A stretch of DNA of 64,000 bases from AA29 sp041481445 (GTDB taxonomy: Bacteria; Acidobacteriota; Vicinamibacteria; Fen-336). The position numbers were made by a program, and so were the translations under genes. Location: the NCBI GenBank assembly GCA_041481445.1, contig JBGPBV010000005.1:22977-86976 (forward strand), in the 5' to 3' direction. Below are positions 49,564-57,022 of the stretch, in pieces (position 1 is the first letter of the stretch; every line of letters starts with the position of its first letter). The notes below the pieces were generated by a model. That model saw nothing but the letters and a program-made list of their open reading frames with translations, was not told the origin of the DNA and searched no databases.

Positions 49564-50061
49564 TCACTCCAAGAGGACGAGGAGAGCACCCGTCTCCACC
49601 GCCTGGCCCTCGCGCACCGGCGCCTCCTTCACCCGTCCCGCCCGCGGCGCGCGGATCTCGTTCTCCATCTTCATGGCTTCCATCACCACGAGGCCCTGGC
49701 CGGCGCCGACGTCCTCCCCCGCGCTGACCAGCACCCGCACGAGCTTGCCCGGCATGGGCGCCTGGACCCGCGCCGGTCCACCGGTGGGGCGCCGGGGCGC
49801 CACCATGCCGCGCGCCACCTCCGCCACCTCCACCTCGAGCACCCGGCCGCGCCAGGCCACGCGATAGCCTCCGTCGCGCCGCTCCACCGCCGTCTCGTAC
49901 GAGCGACCGCCGACGATCAGGCTCAGGAGGTGGGGGCCGGCGTCGCGCACGTCCACCTCGGTGGGACGTCCGTCCAGGAGGACCGTGTACCGGCCGTCCG
50001 TACCGTCCGCCCGCACCTCGACGCGCACGGCCCGGCCGTCGACGGTTGCGTCGTAGATCAC
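49564..50061 (-). CDS. Biotin carboxyl carrier protein of an acyl-CoA carboxylase
   Basis: 165 residues. The C-terminal ~75 residues form a biotinyl domain: QAPMPGKLVRVLVSAGEDV (~97) and the biotin attachment EAMKMENEI (~125-133, Lys in MKM). An N-terminal beta-rich linker domain (VDGRAVRVEVRA, LLDGRPTEVDV) precedes it. It carries carboxybiotin between the two neighbouring enzymes. GTG 50061 overlaps the biotin carboxylase stop as GTGA, so carrier and carboxylase are made together. The N-terminal linker is shorter than in one-chain PccA proteins, which fuse these parts. Confidence 0.93.
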   Translation of the reverse strand: MIYDATVDGRAVRVEVRADGTDGRYTVLLDGRPTEVDVRDAGPHLLSLIVGGRSYETAVERRDGGYRVAWRGRVLEVEVAEVARGMVAPRRPTGGPARVQAPMPGKLVRVLVSAGEDVGAGQGLVVMEAMKMENEIRAPRAGRVKEAPVREGQAVETGALLVLLE

Positions 50062-51590
50062 CGGCCCCGGCCCAGGTCTTGCCAGGCGCTGGCGCGCCAG
50101 GCGGAGAAACCCGCCTCCGAGCTTCCCGGGGCCTGCCGGCGAGAGGACCGCCGCGCGCGGAAGGCCTGCACGGACGCGGCGATCAAGGCCACCTCGTCCG
50201 CCTCTGCGTCCGCCTCCGGGCGGCCGGGCGCGGCGGGCGGCGCCGCGGCCTGGAAGCGCTCGACGAAGCCGGTGTCGAAGTCGCCCTGCGCGAAGCCGGG
50301 GTCGCACAGGACGCGCGCTAAGAAGGGCAGGGTCGTGGTGATGCCGAGGACCGTGTACTCGGAGAGGGCGCGACGCATCCTCTGGAGGGCCTCCGCACGG
50401 TCCGCGCCCCAGGCCACGAGCTTGGAGATGAGCGGGTCGTAGTGGATGGGCACCTCGCCGCCCTCGTCCACGCCGCTGTCGTCGCGCACGCCGGGGCCGG
50501 AGGGCACGCGCAGGAGGGCGATGCGCCCGGGGCTGGGCAGGAACCCGCGGGACGCGTCCTCCGCGTACACCCGGCACTCGATGGCGTGGCCGCGCTGGGC
50601 GAGGTCGGCCTGCGTGAAGGGCAGCCGCTCGCCCTGGGCGACCGCGATCTGCAGCTTCACGAGGTCGAGGCCGGTCACCATCTCGGTGACCGGGTGCTCG
50701 ACCTGGAGGCGCGTGTTCATCTCCAGGAAGTAGGGGTTGCGGCCGGCGTCGACCAGGAACTCGAGCGTGCCCGCGTTGCGGTACCCGGCCCCCTGGGCCA
50801 GGGCCACCGCCAGTGCGCCCATCCTCTCGCGCAGGTCGGGGGTGACGAACGGGGACGGGCTCTCCTCGATCACCTTCTGGTGCCGCCGCTGGATCGAGCA
50901 CTCGCGCTCGAACAGGTGCACGGCGTGGCCATGATGGTCGGCCAGGACCTGGATCTCGATATGGCGCGGGCGCACGAGCGCCTTCTCCACGTAGACGCGG
51001 CCGTCGCCGAAGGCGGAGAGGGCTTCGGACCGCGCGCGCTCCGCCGCCGGGCCGAGCGAGGAGGCGTCGGCGACCAGGCGCAGCCCCTTCCCGCCGCCGC
51101 CCGCGGCCGCCTTGAGCATGACCGGGAAGCCGATCCGCTCGGCCTCGCGCCTCAGCGCCTCGAGGTCGTCGATCGGCTCCAGGGTGCCCGGCACCACCGG
51201 CACCCCCGCCTTCACGGCCAGCCGGCGGGCGGAGGTCTTCTCGCCCATGAGCGCGATGGTCTCGCTCCTCGGCCCGATGAAGGCGATCCCGGCCTCCTCG
51301 CAGGCGCGCGCGAAGAGGGCGTTCTCGGCCAGGAAGCCGTAGCCGGGGTGCACGGCGTCGGCACCGCTCTGCCGCGCCACCTCGACGATGCGGTCGATCC
51401 GCAGGTAGCTCTCGCGCGCGGGGGGCGGGCCGATCGGGTAGGCCTCGTCCGCGCTGCGCACGTGGCGGGCGGCGCGATCGGCCTCGGAGAAGACGGCCAC
51501 GGAGGCGATGTCCAGCTCGCGGCAGGCCCGCGCGATCCGCACCGCGATCTCCCCCCGGTTCGCGATCAGGATCTTGCGGAAGCGGGTCAC
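50058..51590 (-). CDS. Biotin carboxylase subunit of acyl-CoA carboxylase
   Basis: 510 residues. ATP-grasp enzyme carboxylating biotin with bicarbonate and ATP. Motifs are KILIANRGEIAVRIARACRE (~6-25), HPGYGFLAENALFA (~83), the glycine-rich KAAAGGGGKGLRLV (~159), RECSIQRRHQKVIEE (~228), the active-site FLEMNTRLQVEHPVTEMVTG (~285) and HAIECRVYAED (~328). The C-terminal ~60 residues are an alanine/arginine-rich tail after the usual end of the BC fold and carry no biotin site. GTG 51590 overlaps the carboxyltransferase stop (GTGA). With the flanking genes it makes a separate-subunit acyl-CoA carboxylase. Confidence 0.95.
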   Translation of the reverse strand: MTRFRKILIANRGEIAVRIARACRELDIASVAVFSEADRAARHVRSADEAYPIGPPPARESYLRIDRIVEVARQSGADAVHPGYGFLAENALFARACEEAGIAFIGPRSETIALMGEKTSARRLAVKAGVPVVPGTLEPIDDLEALRREAERIGFPVMLKAAAGGGGKGLRLVADASSLGPAAERARSEALSAFGDGRVYVEKALVRPRHIEIQVLADHHGHAVHLFERECSIQRRHQKVIEESPSPFVTPDLRERMGALAVALAQGAGYRNAGTLEFLVDAGRNPYFLEMNTRLQVEHPVTEMVTGLDLVKLQIAVAQGERLPFTQADLAQRGHAIECRVYAEDASRGFLPSPGRIALLRVPSGPGVRDDSGVDEGGEVPIHYDPLISKLVAWGADRAEALQRMRRALSEYTVLGITTTLPFLARVLCDPGFAQGDFDTGFVERFQAAAPPAAPGRPEADAEADEVALIAASVQAFRARRSSRRQAPGSSEAGFSAWRASAWQDLGRGR

Positions 51591-53143
51591 AGGGGGATGT
51601 TGCCGTGCTTGCGGGGCGGGTTGCGGTCCCGCTTGTTGCGGGTCATGTCCAGGCCGGCCACGATCTTCTTCCGCGTCTGCCGTGGGAGGATGACCTCGTC
51701 CACGAAGCCGCGGTCGGCGGCCACGTAGGGGTTGGCGAACTTCTCCCGGAACTCCTCGACCTTCTGCCGCCGCAGCGCGTCCGGCTCCGCCGACTTGGCG
51801 AGCTCGCGGCGGTAGAGCACGTTCACCGCCCCCTCCGGGCCCATCACCGCGATCTCCGCCATGGGATAGGCGAAGTTGAGGTCGGTGCGGATGTGCTTGG
51901 ACGACATCACGCAGTAGGCCCCGCCGTAGGCCTTGCGGGTGATGACGGTGATCTTGGGGACGGTGGCCTCCGCGAACGCGTAGAGCAGCTTGGCCCCGTG
52001 GCGGATGATGCCGCCGAACTCCTGGGCGGTGCCGGGCAGGAACCCGGGCACGTCCTCGAAGGTCACCAGGGGCAGGTTGAAGGCGTCGCAGAAGCGGACG
52101 AAGCGCGCCCCCTTGACGCTGGCGTCGATGTCCAGGCAGCCGGCCAGCACCGCCGGCTGGTTGGCCACGATGCCCACGCTCTGGCCGGCGAAGCGGGCGA
52201 AGCCCACCACGATGTTGGGCGCGTAGTGCGCGTGCACCTCGAGGAAGCGCCTCTCGTCCACCACCCCCTCGATGAGCCGCTTGATGTCGTAGGGACGCGA
52301 CGGCTCGGGCGGGATCAGCGCGTCCAGGGCCGCCTCCTCGCGGTCGGGGGGGTCGTCCGTTGGCTGCCGCGGGGCCTCCTCCATGTTGTTCGACGGCATG
52401 TAGGAGAGCAGGTCGCGGATGAGGGCGAGGCAGGCCCGGTCGTCGTCGACCGCGAAGTGGGCGACCCCCGAGCGCACGTTGTGCGTCATCGCCCCGCCCA
52501 GGTCCTCCTTGCTGACCTCCTCGTGGGTGACGGTCTTGATGACGTCGGGACCGGTCACGAACATGTACGCGGTGTCCTTCACCATCACGTTGAAGTCGGT
52601 GATGGCGGGGCTGTAGACCGCGCCGCCCGCGCAGGGGCCGAGGATGGCCGAGACCTGGGGCACCACCCCGGAGGCCAGGGTGTTGCGCAGGAAGATGTCG
52701 GCGTAGCCGCCCAGCGAGGCCACGCCCTCCTGGATGCGCGCCCCTCCGGAGTCGTTGAGGCCCACGATGGGCGCGCCCATCTTCATGGCGAGGTCCATCA
52801 CCTTGCAGATCTTCCGGGCGTTGGTCTCGGAGAGGCTGCCCCCGAAGACGGTGAAGTCCTGGGCGAAGACGTAGACGAGCCGCCCGTGCACCCGGCCGTA
52901 CCCGGAGACGACCCCGTCCCCCGGCACCTTCTGCTCGGCCATGCCGAAGTCGAGACAGCGGTGCTCCACGAGCTTGTCGAGCTCCTCGAACGTCCCCTCG
53001 TCGAGGAGCAGCTCGACCCGCTCGCGGGCGGTGAGCTTGCCCTCGCGGTGCTGCCGCTCGCGCCGCTCCGGGCCTCCGCCCTCCTCCGCCCGACGGATCT
53101 TGTCGGCGAGGATCTCGGCGTCGCGGCTCAAGTCAATGTCCAC
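51587..53143 (-). CDS. Acyl-CoA carboxylase carboxyltransferase (AccD/PccB family)
   Basis: About 518 residues, crotonase fold. KLTARERVELLLDEGTFEEL (~36-55), FTVFGGSLSETNARKI (~98), NDSGGARIQEGVASL (~131) and AGGAVYSPAITDF (~169) belong to the N-terminal half; FEDVPGFLPGTAQE (~364) and AYGGAYCVMSSKHIRTD (~410) to the C-terminal half. The GGAY residue that discriminates acetyl- from propionyl-CoA enzymes is followed by Cys, not the Asp of classical PccB, so acetyl-CoA or broad specificity is likely. GTG 53143 is preferred because it gives an 11-base overlap with the FmdB gene; GTG 53170 would add nine Ala-rich residues and a 38-base overlap. Confidence 0.94.
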   Translation of the reverse strand: MDIDLSRDAEILADKIRRAEEGGGPERRERQHREGKLTARERVELLLDEGTFEELDKLVEHRCLDFGMAEQKVPGDGVVSGYGRVHGRLVYVFAQDFTVFGGSLSETNARKICKVMDLAMKMGAPIVGLNDSGGARIQEGVASLGGYADIFLRNTLASGVVPQVSAILGPCAGGAVYSPAITDFNVMVKDTAYMFVTGPDVIKTVTHEEVSKEDLGGAMTHNVRSGVAHFAVDDDRACLALIRDLLSYMPSNNMEEAPRQPTDDPPDREEAALDALIPPEPSRPYDIKRLIEGVVDERRFLEVHAHYAPNIVVGFARFAGQSVGIVANQPAVLAGCLDIDASVKGARFVRFCDAFNLPLVTFEDVPGFLPGTAQEFGGIIRHGAKLLYAFAEATVPKITVITRKAYGGAYCVMSSKHIRTDLNFAYPMAEIAVMGPEGAVNVLYRRELAKSAEPDALRRQKVEEFREKFANPYVAADRGFVDEVILPRQTRKKIVAGLDMTRNKRDRNPPRKHGNIPL

Positions 53144-53345
53144 AGCCGCAGCCCCCGCGGCCGCATCCACAGCCGCCGCCGGCGGCGCGGGGGCCGCCGG
53201 CGGTGCCGGTGAACGCGAACGTGGAGAGCTGCTTCTCGACGTCGCGGCCCTGGCAGGCGGGACAGGCCACCTCCGCGCCCCACGCCCGCACGTACTGCTC
53301 GAACCGGCTCCCGCAGGAGGCGCAGACGTATTCGTAGAGCGGCAT
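53133..53345 (-). CDS. FmdB family zinc-ribbon protein with Cys-rich tail
   Basis: 70 residues. The conserved start is MPLYEYVCASCG with a second pair CPACQG (~33-38) forming one zinc ribbon, as in FmdB/regulatory zinc-ribbon proteins. An SFSFTG-type strand (STFAFTGTAG) follows. The tail GGGCGCGRGGCGCGH adds four Cys, possibly a second metal site. The role is poorly known; the family may act in regulation or as a metal-binding helper. It sits directly before the acyl-CoA carboxylase genes and 66 bases after the lipoprotein gene. Confidence 0.9.
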   Translation of the reverse strand: MPLYEYVCASCGSRFEQYVRAWGAEVACPACQGRDVEKQLSTFAFTGTAGGPRAAGGGCGCGRGGCGCGH

Positions 53346-53411
53346 GTCGAGGTCTCCCCTAGGGCGACACCGAGATGATATCGCCGCCCCGCGGGCGGGG
53401 CACGGGCGGCC

Positions 53412-54608
53412 TCATGGCCGGCTGCCGGGCGCCGCCGCCGAGGGCGGGCTCTCGTTCCCGGCGCGGTCCACCGCGGTCACGGTGTAGGCGTAGGGGACGC
53501 CACGGGCGGCGGTGGCGTCGCGCAGCGAGGTCTCCGGCGGCGCCACCTCGCCCACCGGCTCGCGGGGCCCGCCCGGCGCCTGCCGATAGACGCGATAGGA
53601 GGCGAGGTCCGCCTCCGCCGAGGGACTCCAGGACACCTCGACGCCGTCGGGGCCGCCGAGCGCGGCCACCCCGACGGGTGAGGCGGGCGGGACGATGTCG
53701 CGGACGGACAGGCAGGCCTCGTTGGATCGCGCGCTCTCCACCACCGGCTCCGTCGACACCACCGTGGCCACCACGTAGCACCACTGCTGTCCGATGGCGA
53801 CGGTGCGGTCCTCGACGGCGTTGACGGTGTCCGGCGGCGTACGCAGGGGCGCCCCGTAGCTGCCGGCGGGATCGCTCCGGCGATAGACGAGGAAGCCTCG
53901 CGACACCGGCCGGGGAGTGGGGCTCGCGACGGGGGTCCCCGGACGCGGCGAGGCCGACCCCGGTGGCGGGGCCGGTGTGACTCCGGTGTAGGGAGCGACT
54001 CCTACCGGCGCGACACCGGGCAGCGCCGCCGGGCTGGGGGAGGTGCCGGGGCGGGGCGACGCCGCCGGGGACGGGCTCGGCGACGGGGGCGGGCTGGGGA
54101 TCGTTCCCTCCCAGCGCAGAGCCACCACGTCACCCTTGAGCTCCGCCACCAGCCCGTGCGGTCCCGGCGGAGGAGACTGCACCACCAGCGCCACCACCGG
54201 CGTGCTCCCCGACACGTGACCTCTCTCGATCGCGCGCGCGGCCACGCGGACGGTGGTCCCCACCGGCGGAAGCGGCGAAGTGTCGGTCAGGCTCTCCCCC
54301 GGAGCGGCCCGATGCCGTGTCCGCTTCGCCTGCTTCTGGAAGTCGCCCGGGGTATCGGCGCGGAGGATCTCGACGTCGAGCACCCCCAGCCGTACCCCAC
54401 CGGCGGTGGCGCGGGGAGCCACGTAGGAGACCTCGAGCGCGGTCCCGCGCTGGGCGAGCTTGAGGCCCGTGATCCCCTGCGGGGTGACCGACAGCGGCGG
54501 CAGGGGGTCGCCGCGCTTGCCACAGGCGCCGGCCGCCACCAGGCACACGAGGACCACGCCGGCCGGACGCCGGAGGGCGCGTCGTGCTCCGCCGAGATCG
54601 TCCTTCAG
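53412..54608 (-). CDS. Secreted lipoprotein with fibronectin-III-like domain, probable CTG start
   Basis: About 398 residues. With CTG 54608, which overlaps the hslU stop as CTGA, the N-terminus has a basic region (ARRALRR), a hydrophobic core (VVLVCLVAAGAC) and a lipobox-like Cys followed by GKRGDPLPP. Starting at GTG 54557 would leave only 11 residues before this Cys and no basic region, so CTG is favoured. The body has a beta domain (~40-140), a Pro/Ser-rich linker (PSPPPSPSPSPAASPRPG) and two FN3-like repeats, the last with DLASYRVYRQA and YTVTAVDRAGNESPP. It is an envelope protein of unknown partner. Confidence 0.8.
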   Translation of the reverse strand: MKDDLGGARRALRRPAGVVLVCLVAAGACGKRGDPLPPLSVTPQGITGLKLAQRGTALEVSYVAPRATAGGVRLGVLDVEILRADTPGDFQKQAKRTRHRAAPGESLTDTSPLPPVGTTVRVAARAIERGHVSGSTPVVALVVQSPPPGPHGLVAELKGDVVALRWEGTIPSPPPSPSPSPAASPRPGTSPSPAALPGVAPVGVAPYTGVTPAPPPGSASPRPGTPVASPTPRPVSRGFLVYRRSDPAGSYGAPLRTPPDTVNAVEDRTVAIGQQWCYVVATVVSTEPVVESARSNEACLSVRDIVPPASPVGVAALGGPDGVEVSWSPSAEADLASYRVYRQAPGGPREPVGEVAPPETSLRDATAARGVPYAYTVTAVDRAGNESPPSAAAPGSRP

Positions 54609-56035
54609 AGGATGAACCGGCTGAGGTCCTGGTCACGGGCCAGCGGGGCGAGGCGCCGGCGGACCTCCTCCGCGTCGATGCGCACGCTGCGCGCGCCCGG
54701 CTCCGGTCCTTCGAAGGAGAGGTCCTCGAGCACCGTCTCCAGGACCGTGGCCAGGCGGCGCGCGCCGATGTTCTCGGTGGCCTGGTTGACCTCCATGGCG
54801 AAGCGCGCCATCTCCCGCACCGCCTCCTCGGTGAAGGTGACCTCGAGGCCTTCCGTCGAGAGGAGGGCCTGGTACTGGCCGAGGAGCGCGCTCCGGGGCT
54901 CGGTGAGGATCCGCACCAGGTCCTCCTCCGTGAGCGGGTCCAGCTCCACGCGGATGGGGAATCGGCCCTGGAGCTCCGGTATGAGGTCGGCGGGCTTGGA
55001 GACGTGGAAGGCGCCGGCGGCGATGAAGAGGACGTGGTCGGTGCGCACGGGCCCGTACTTCGTGGAGACGGTGGTCCCCTCCACGATGGGCAGGATGTCG
55101 CGCTGCACGCCCTCGCGGCTCACGTCGGGGCCGTGGCCGCCCTCCCGGCCCGCGATCTTGTCGATCTCGTCGATGAAGAGGATGCCCGTGCTCTGCACCC
55201 GCTCCACCGCCGCCCGCGCCACCTGCTCGGCGTCCACCAGCCGGGACTGCTCGTCCTGCAGGAGCACGGTCCGCGCCTCCGGGATGGTCAGCCGGCGGCG
55301 CTTGGTCTTGTTGCCGAAGAGGCCGGGGAGGAGGTCCTTCACGTTGATGTCCATCTCCTCCACGCCCTGGGAGGAGAGGATCTGGAAGGCGGGGAAGCTC
55401 CTCTCCCGGACCTCGACCTCCACCGTGCGCGCGTCCAGCCCGCCCGCGCGGAGCTGGTCGCGCAGCTTCTCCCGCGTGGCGCGGAAGTGGTCGTCGGCGT
55501 GGCGCGACTCCTCCTCCGCCGCCGCCTCGGTGGAGAAGCCCGGCCGATGGGGAGCCTCCGCGGAGAACCCGGGCCGGTGTGGAGGCAGGAGGAGGTCGAG
55601 GATCTGCTCCTCCACGTTGGCCTCCGCCTGCGCGAGCACTTCCGCCTGCTTCTCGCGGCGGACCATGTCCACCGCGGACTCGGTGAGGTCGCGGACCATC
55701 GACTCCACGTCGCGGCCGACGTAGCCGACCTCCGTGAACTTCGAGGCCTCCACCTTGAGGAACGGGCTGCCGCTGAGGCGGGCCAGGCGGCGCGCGATCT
55801 CCGTCTTGCCCACCCCGGTGGGACCGATCATCAGGAGGTTCTTCGGCGTCACCTCCGCCGCCACCTCCGCGGGCAGGCGCTGCCGTCGGATGCGGTTGCG
55901 CAGGGCGATCGCGACCGCCTTCTTGGCCGCCTTCTGGCCGACCACGTAGCGGTCCAGCTCGGCCACGATCTGCCGCGGGGTGAGGCGGTCGAGGCCGACC
56001 AGCTCCTCGCTGGAGGCGGGCAGCGAGATCGGCAC
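54605..56035 (-). CDS. hslU: ATP-dependent protease ATPase subunit HslU
   Basis: 476 residues. It unfolds proteins and passes them to the HslV chamber. Motifs are LTPRQIVAELDRYVVGQ (~18-34), Walker A GPTGVGKTE (~71), Walker B ILFIDEIDKI (~280), and TEVGYVGRDVESMVRDL (~101). NIGARRLATVLETVLEDL (~430) is the sensor-2 region and the C-terminus SRFIL matches the tail that docks in HslV. A 10-residue tandem duplication (PHRPGFSAEA/PHRPGFSTEA) lies in the I-domain at ~152-171. GTG 56035 overlaps the hslV TAG by one base. Confidence 0.97.
   Translation of the reverse strand: MPISLPASSEELVGLDRLTPRQIVAELDRYVVGQKAAKKAVAIALRNRIRRQRLPAEVAAEVTPKNLLMIGPTGVGKTEIARRLARLSGSPFLKVEASKFTEVGYVGRDVESMVRDLTESAVDMVRREKQAEVLAQAEANVEEQILDLLLPPHRPGFSAEAPHRPGFSTEAAAEEESRHADDHFRATREKLRDQLRAGGLDARTVEVEVRERSFPAFQILSSQGVEEMDINVKDLLPGLFGNKTKRRRLTIPEARTVLLQDEQSRLVDAEQVARAAVERVQSTGILFIDEIDKIAGREGGHGPDVSREGVQRDILPIVEGTTVSTKYGPVRTDHVLFIAAGAFHVSKPADLIPELQGRFPIRVELDPLTEEDLVRILTEPRSALLGQYQALLSTEGLEVTFTEEAVREMARFAMEVNQATENIGARRLATVLETVLEDLSFEGPEPGARSVRIDAEEVRRRLAPLARDQDLSRFIL
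55523..55582 (-). repeat. 30-base tandem duplication in the hslU I-domain
   Basis: Two adjacent 30-base units (23 of 30 bases identical by eye) encode PHRPGFSAEA and PHRPGFSTEA. The I-domain in this place is a flexible substrate-contacting loop. Confidence 0.75.
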
Positions 56036-56577
56036 TAGAGGCTCTCCACTTCGATCTTGTCGTTGGTGTAGATGCAGATCTGCGCCGCCACCTTCATCGC
56101 CTCCAGGGCCAGGGTGGGCGCGTCCAGCGTGGTGTGGCGGGCCAGGGCCCGGGCCGCGGCCAGCGCGTAGGGCCCGCCGCTGCCGACGGCCAGGATGCCG
56201 TCGTCGGGCGAGATCACGTCACCGGCCCCGGAGAGGAGGAAGGACGAGTCGCGATCGGCCACCACCAGGAAGGCCTCCAGGCGGCGCATCACGCGATCGG
56301 TCCGCCAATCCTTGGCCAGCTCGACCGCCGCGCGCTCGAGGTTGCCCCGGTACTCCTCGATCTTGGCCTCGAACTTCACGAACAGCGCCATGGCGTCGGC
56401 GGTGGATCCCGCGAAGCCGGCCAGGACCTGGCCGTTGTGCATGCGGCGGATCTTCTTCGCGGTGTGCTTCATGACCGTTCGCCCGAGGCTGACCTGGCCG
56501 TCGCCGGCGATGGCGCTGCCGCCGCGATGTCGGACGGCGAGGATGGTCGTGCCGTGGAGCGCGTTGTCAGTGGGCAT
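56035..56577 (-). CDS. hslV: ATP-dependent protease peptidase subunit HslV
   Basis: 180 residues, Ntn-hydrolase fold (the 20S-like core partner of HslU). A short propeptide (MPTDNALHG) precedes TTILAVRHRGG, whose first Thr becomes the catalytic residue. GDGQVSLGRTVMKHTAKKIRRM (~31), LAGFAGSTADAMALFVKFE (in parts, ~60) and GSGGPYALAAARAL (~131) are standard. The tail VAAQICIYTNDKIEVESL matches the family. ATG 56577 is chosen over a longer upstream start because it gives the normal nine-residue propeptide. It is divergent from the gene at 56621. Confidence 0.97.
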   Translation of the reverse strand: MPTDNALHGTTILAVRHRGGSAIAGDGQVSLGRTVMKHTAKKIRRMHNGQVLAGFAGSTADAMALFVKFEAKIEEYRGNLERAAVELAKDWRTDRVMRRLEAFLVVADRDSSFLLSGAGDVISPDDGILAVGSGGPYALAAARALARHTTLDAPTLALEAMKVAAQICIYTNDKIEVESL

Positions 56578-56608
56578 GCGCGTCGGATGAGTGCGCGGCG
56601 AAAGGTTT

Positions 56609-56614
56609 AGTATA
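56609..56614 (-). promoter_or_regulatory. TATACT -10-like box in the hslV/56621 divergent region
   Basis: On the - strand TATACT would start the hslV transcript near 56602, about 25 bases before ATG 56577. Read on the + strand, the same AT island gives TAGTAT/TATAGC five to eight bases before ATG 56621, compatible with a near-leaderless message. Neither strand has a clear -35 box. Confidence 0.3.
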
Positions 56615-56620
56615 GCCCGC

Positions 56621-57022
56621 ATGGAGGCCGGTCGCGGAACGGGTGCCCTGCGCGCCCTGGCCGTTGTGTCGGGGCTCTACGACGTTGCCCTGGCCCTGCC
56701 CATGCTCCTGTTCGCGCGCCCGCTGGCCGCGGTCATGGGCGCCCCCCCACCCGTGCCCCTCGTGAATGCGCAGCTCAACGGCATCTTCACGCTCACGCTG
56801 GCCGCCGGCTACTTCTGGGCCGCCCGCGACGTGGGCGCGCGCCGCGGATACCTCTGGATCGCGGGCGTGCTGGCCAAGGGGCTGGGGGCCTCTCTGTTCG
56901 TGCTCGACCACTTCCGGGAGGGCTCGCCCTCGAGCTTCCTGCTCTTCGCGGTGACGGACGGGACCCTCGCCCTCGTCACCGCCGTGCTGCTCGCGCGCCC
57001 CTCCGCCGACGCCGCTGGCTAG
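56621..57022 (+). CDS. Small four-helix inner-membrane protein
   Basis: 133 residues with four predicted transmembrane helices: ALAVVSGLYDVALALPMLLF, LNGIFTLTLAAGYFWAA, RGYLWIAGVLAKGLGASLFVL and FLLFAVTDGTLALVTAVLLA. It has the look of small DoxX/DUF-type membrane proteins, but I assign no family. ATG 56621 lies within five bases of a TATAGC-like -10. It is the only + strand gene in region 3, and its stop overlaps the opposing stop at 57019 by sharing the sequence CTAG. Confidence 0.65.
   Translation: MEAGRGTGALRALAVVSGLYDVALALPMLLFARPLAAVMGAPPPVPLVNAQLNGIFTLTLAAGYFWAARDVGARRGYLWIAGVLAKGLGASLFVLDHFREGSPSSFLLFAVTDGTLALVTAVLLARPSADAAG

Noticed and set aside
42724..49727. Very long + strand open frames of about 1000 residues opposite the Omp85 and tamB genes
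   Set aside because: They are the mirror of strongly coding - strand genes in GC-rich DNA, with low-complexity His/Arg/Gly/Val-rich translations and no family motifs.
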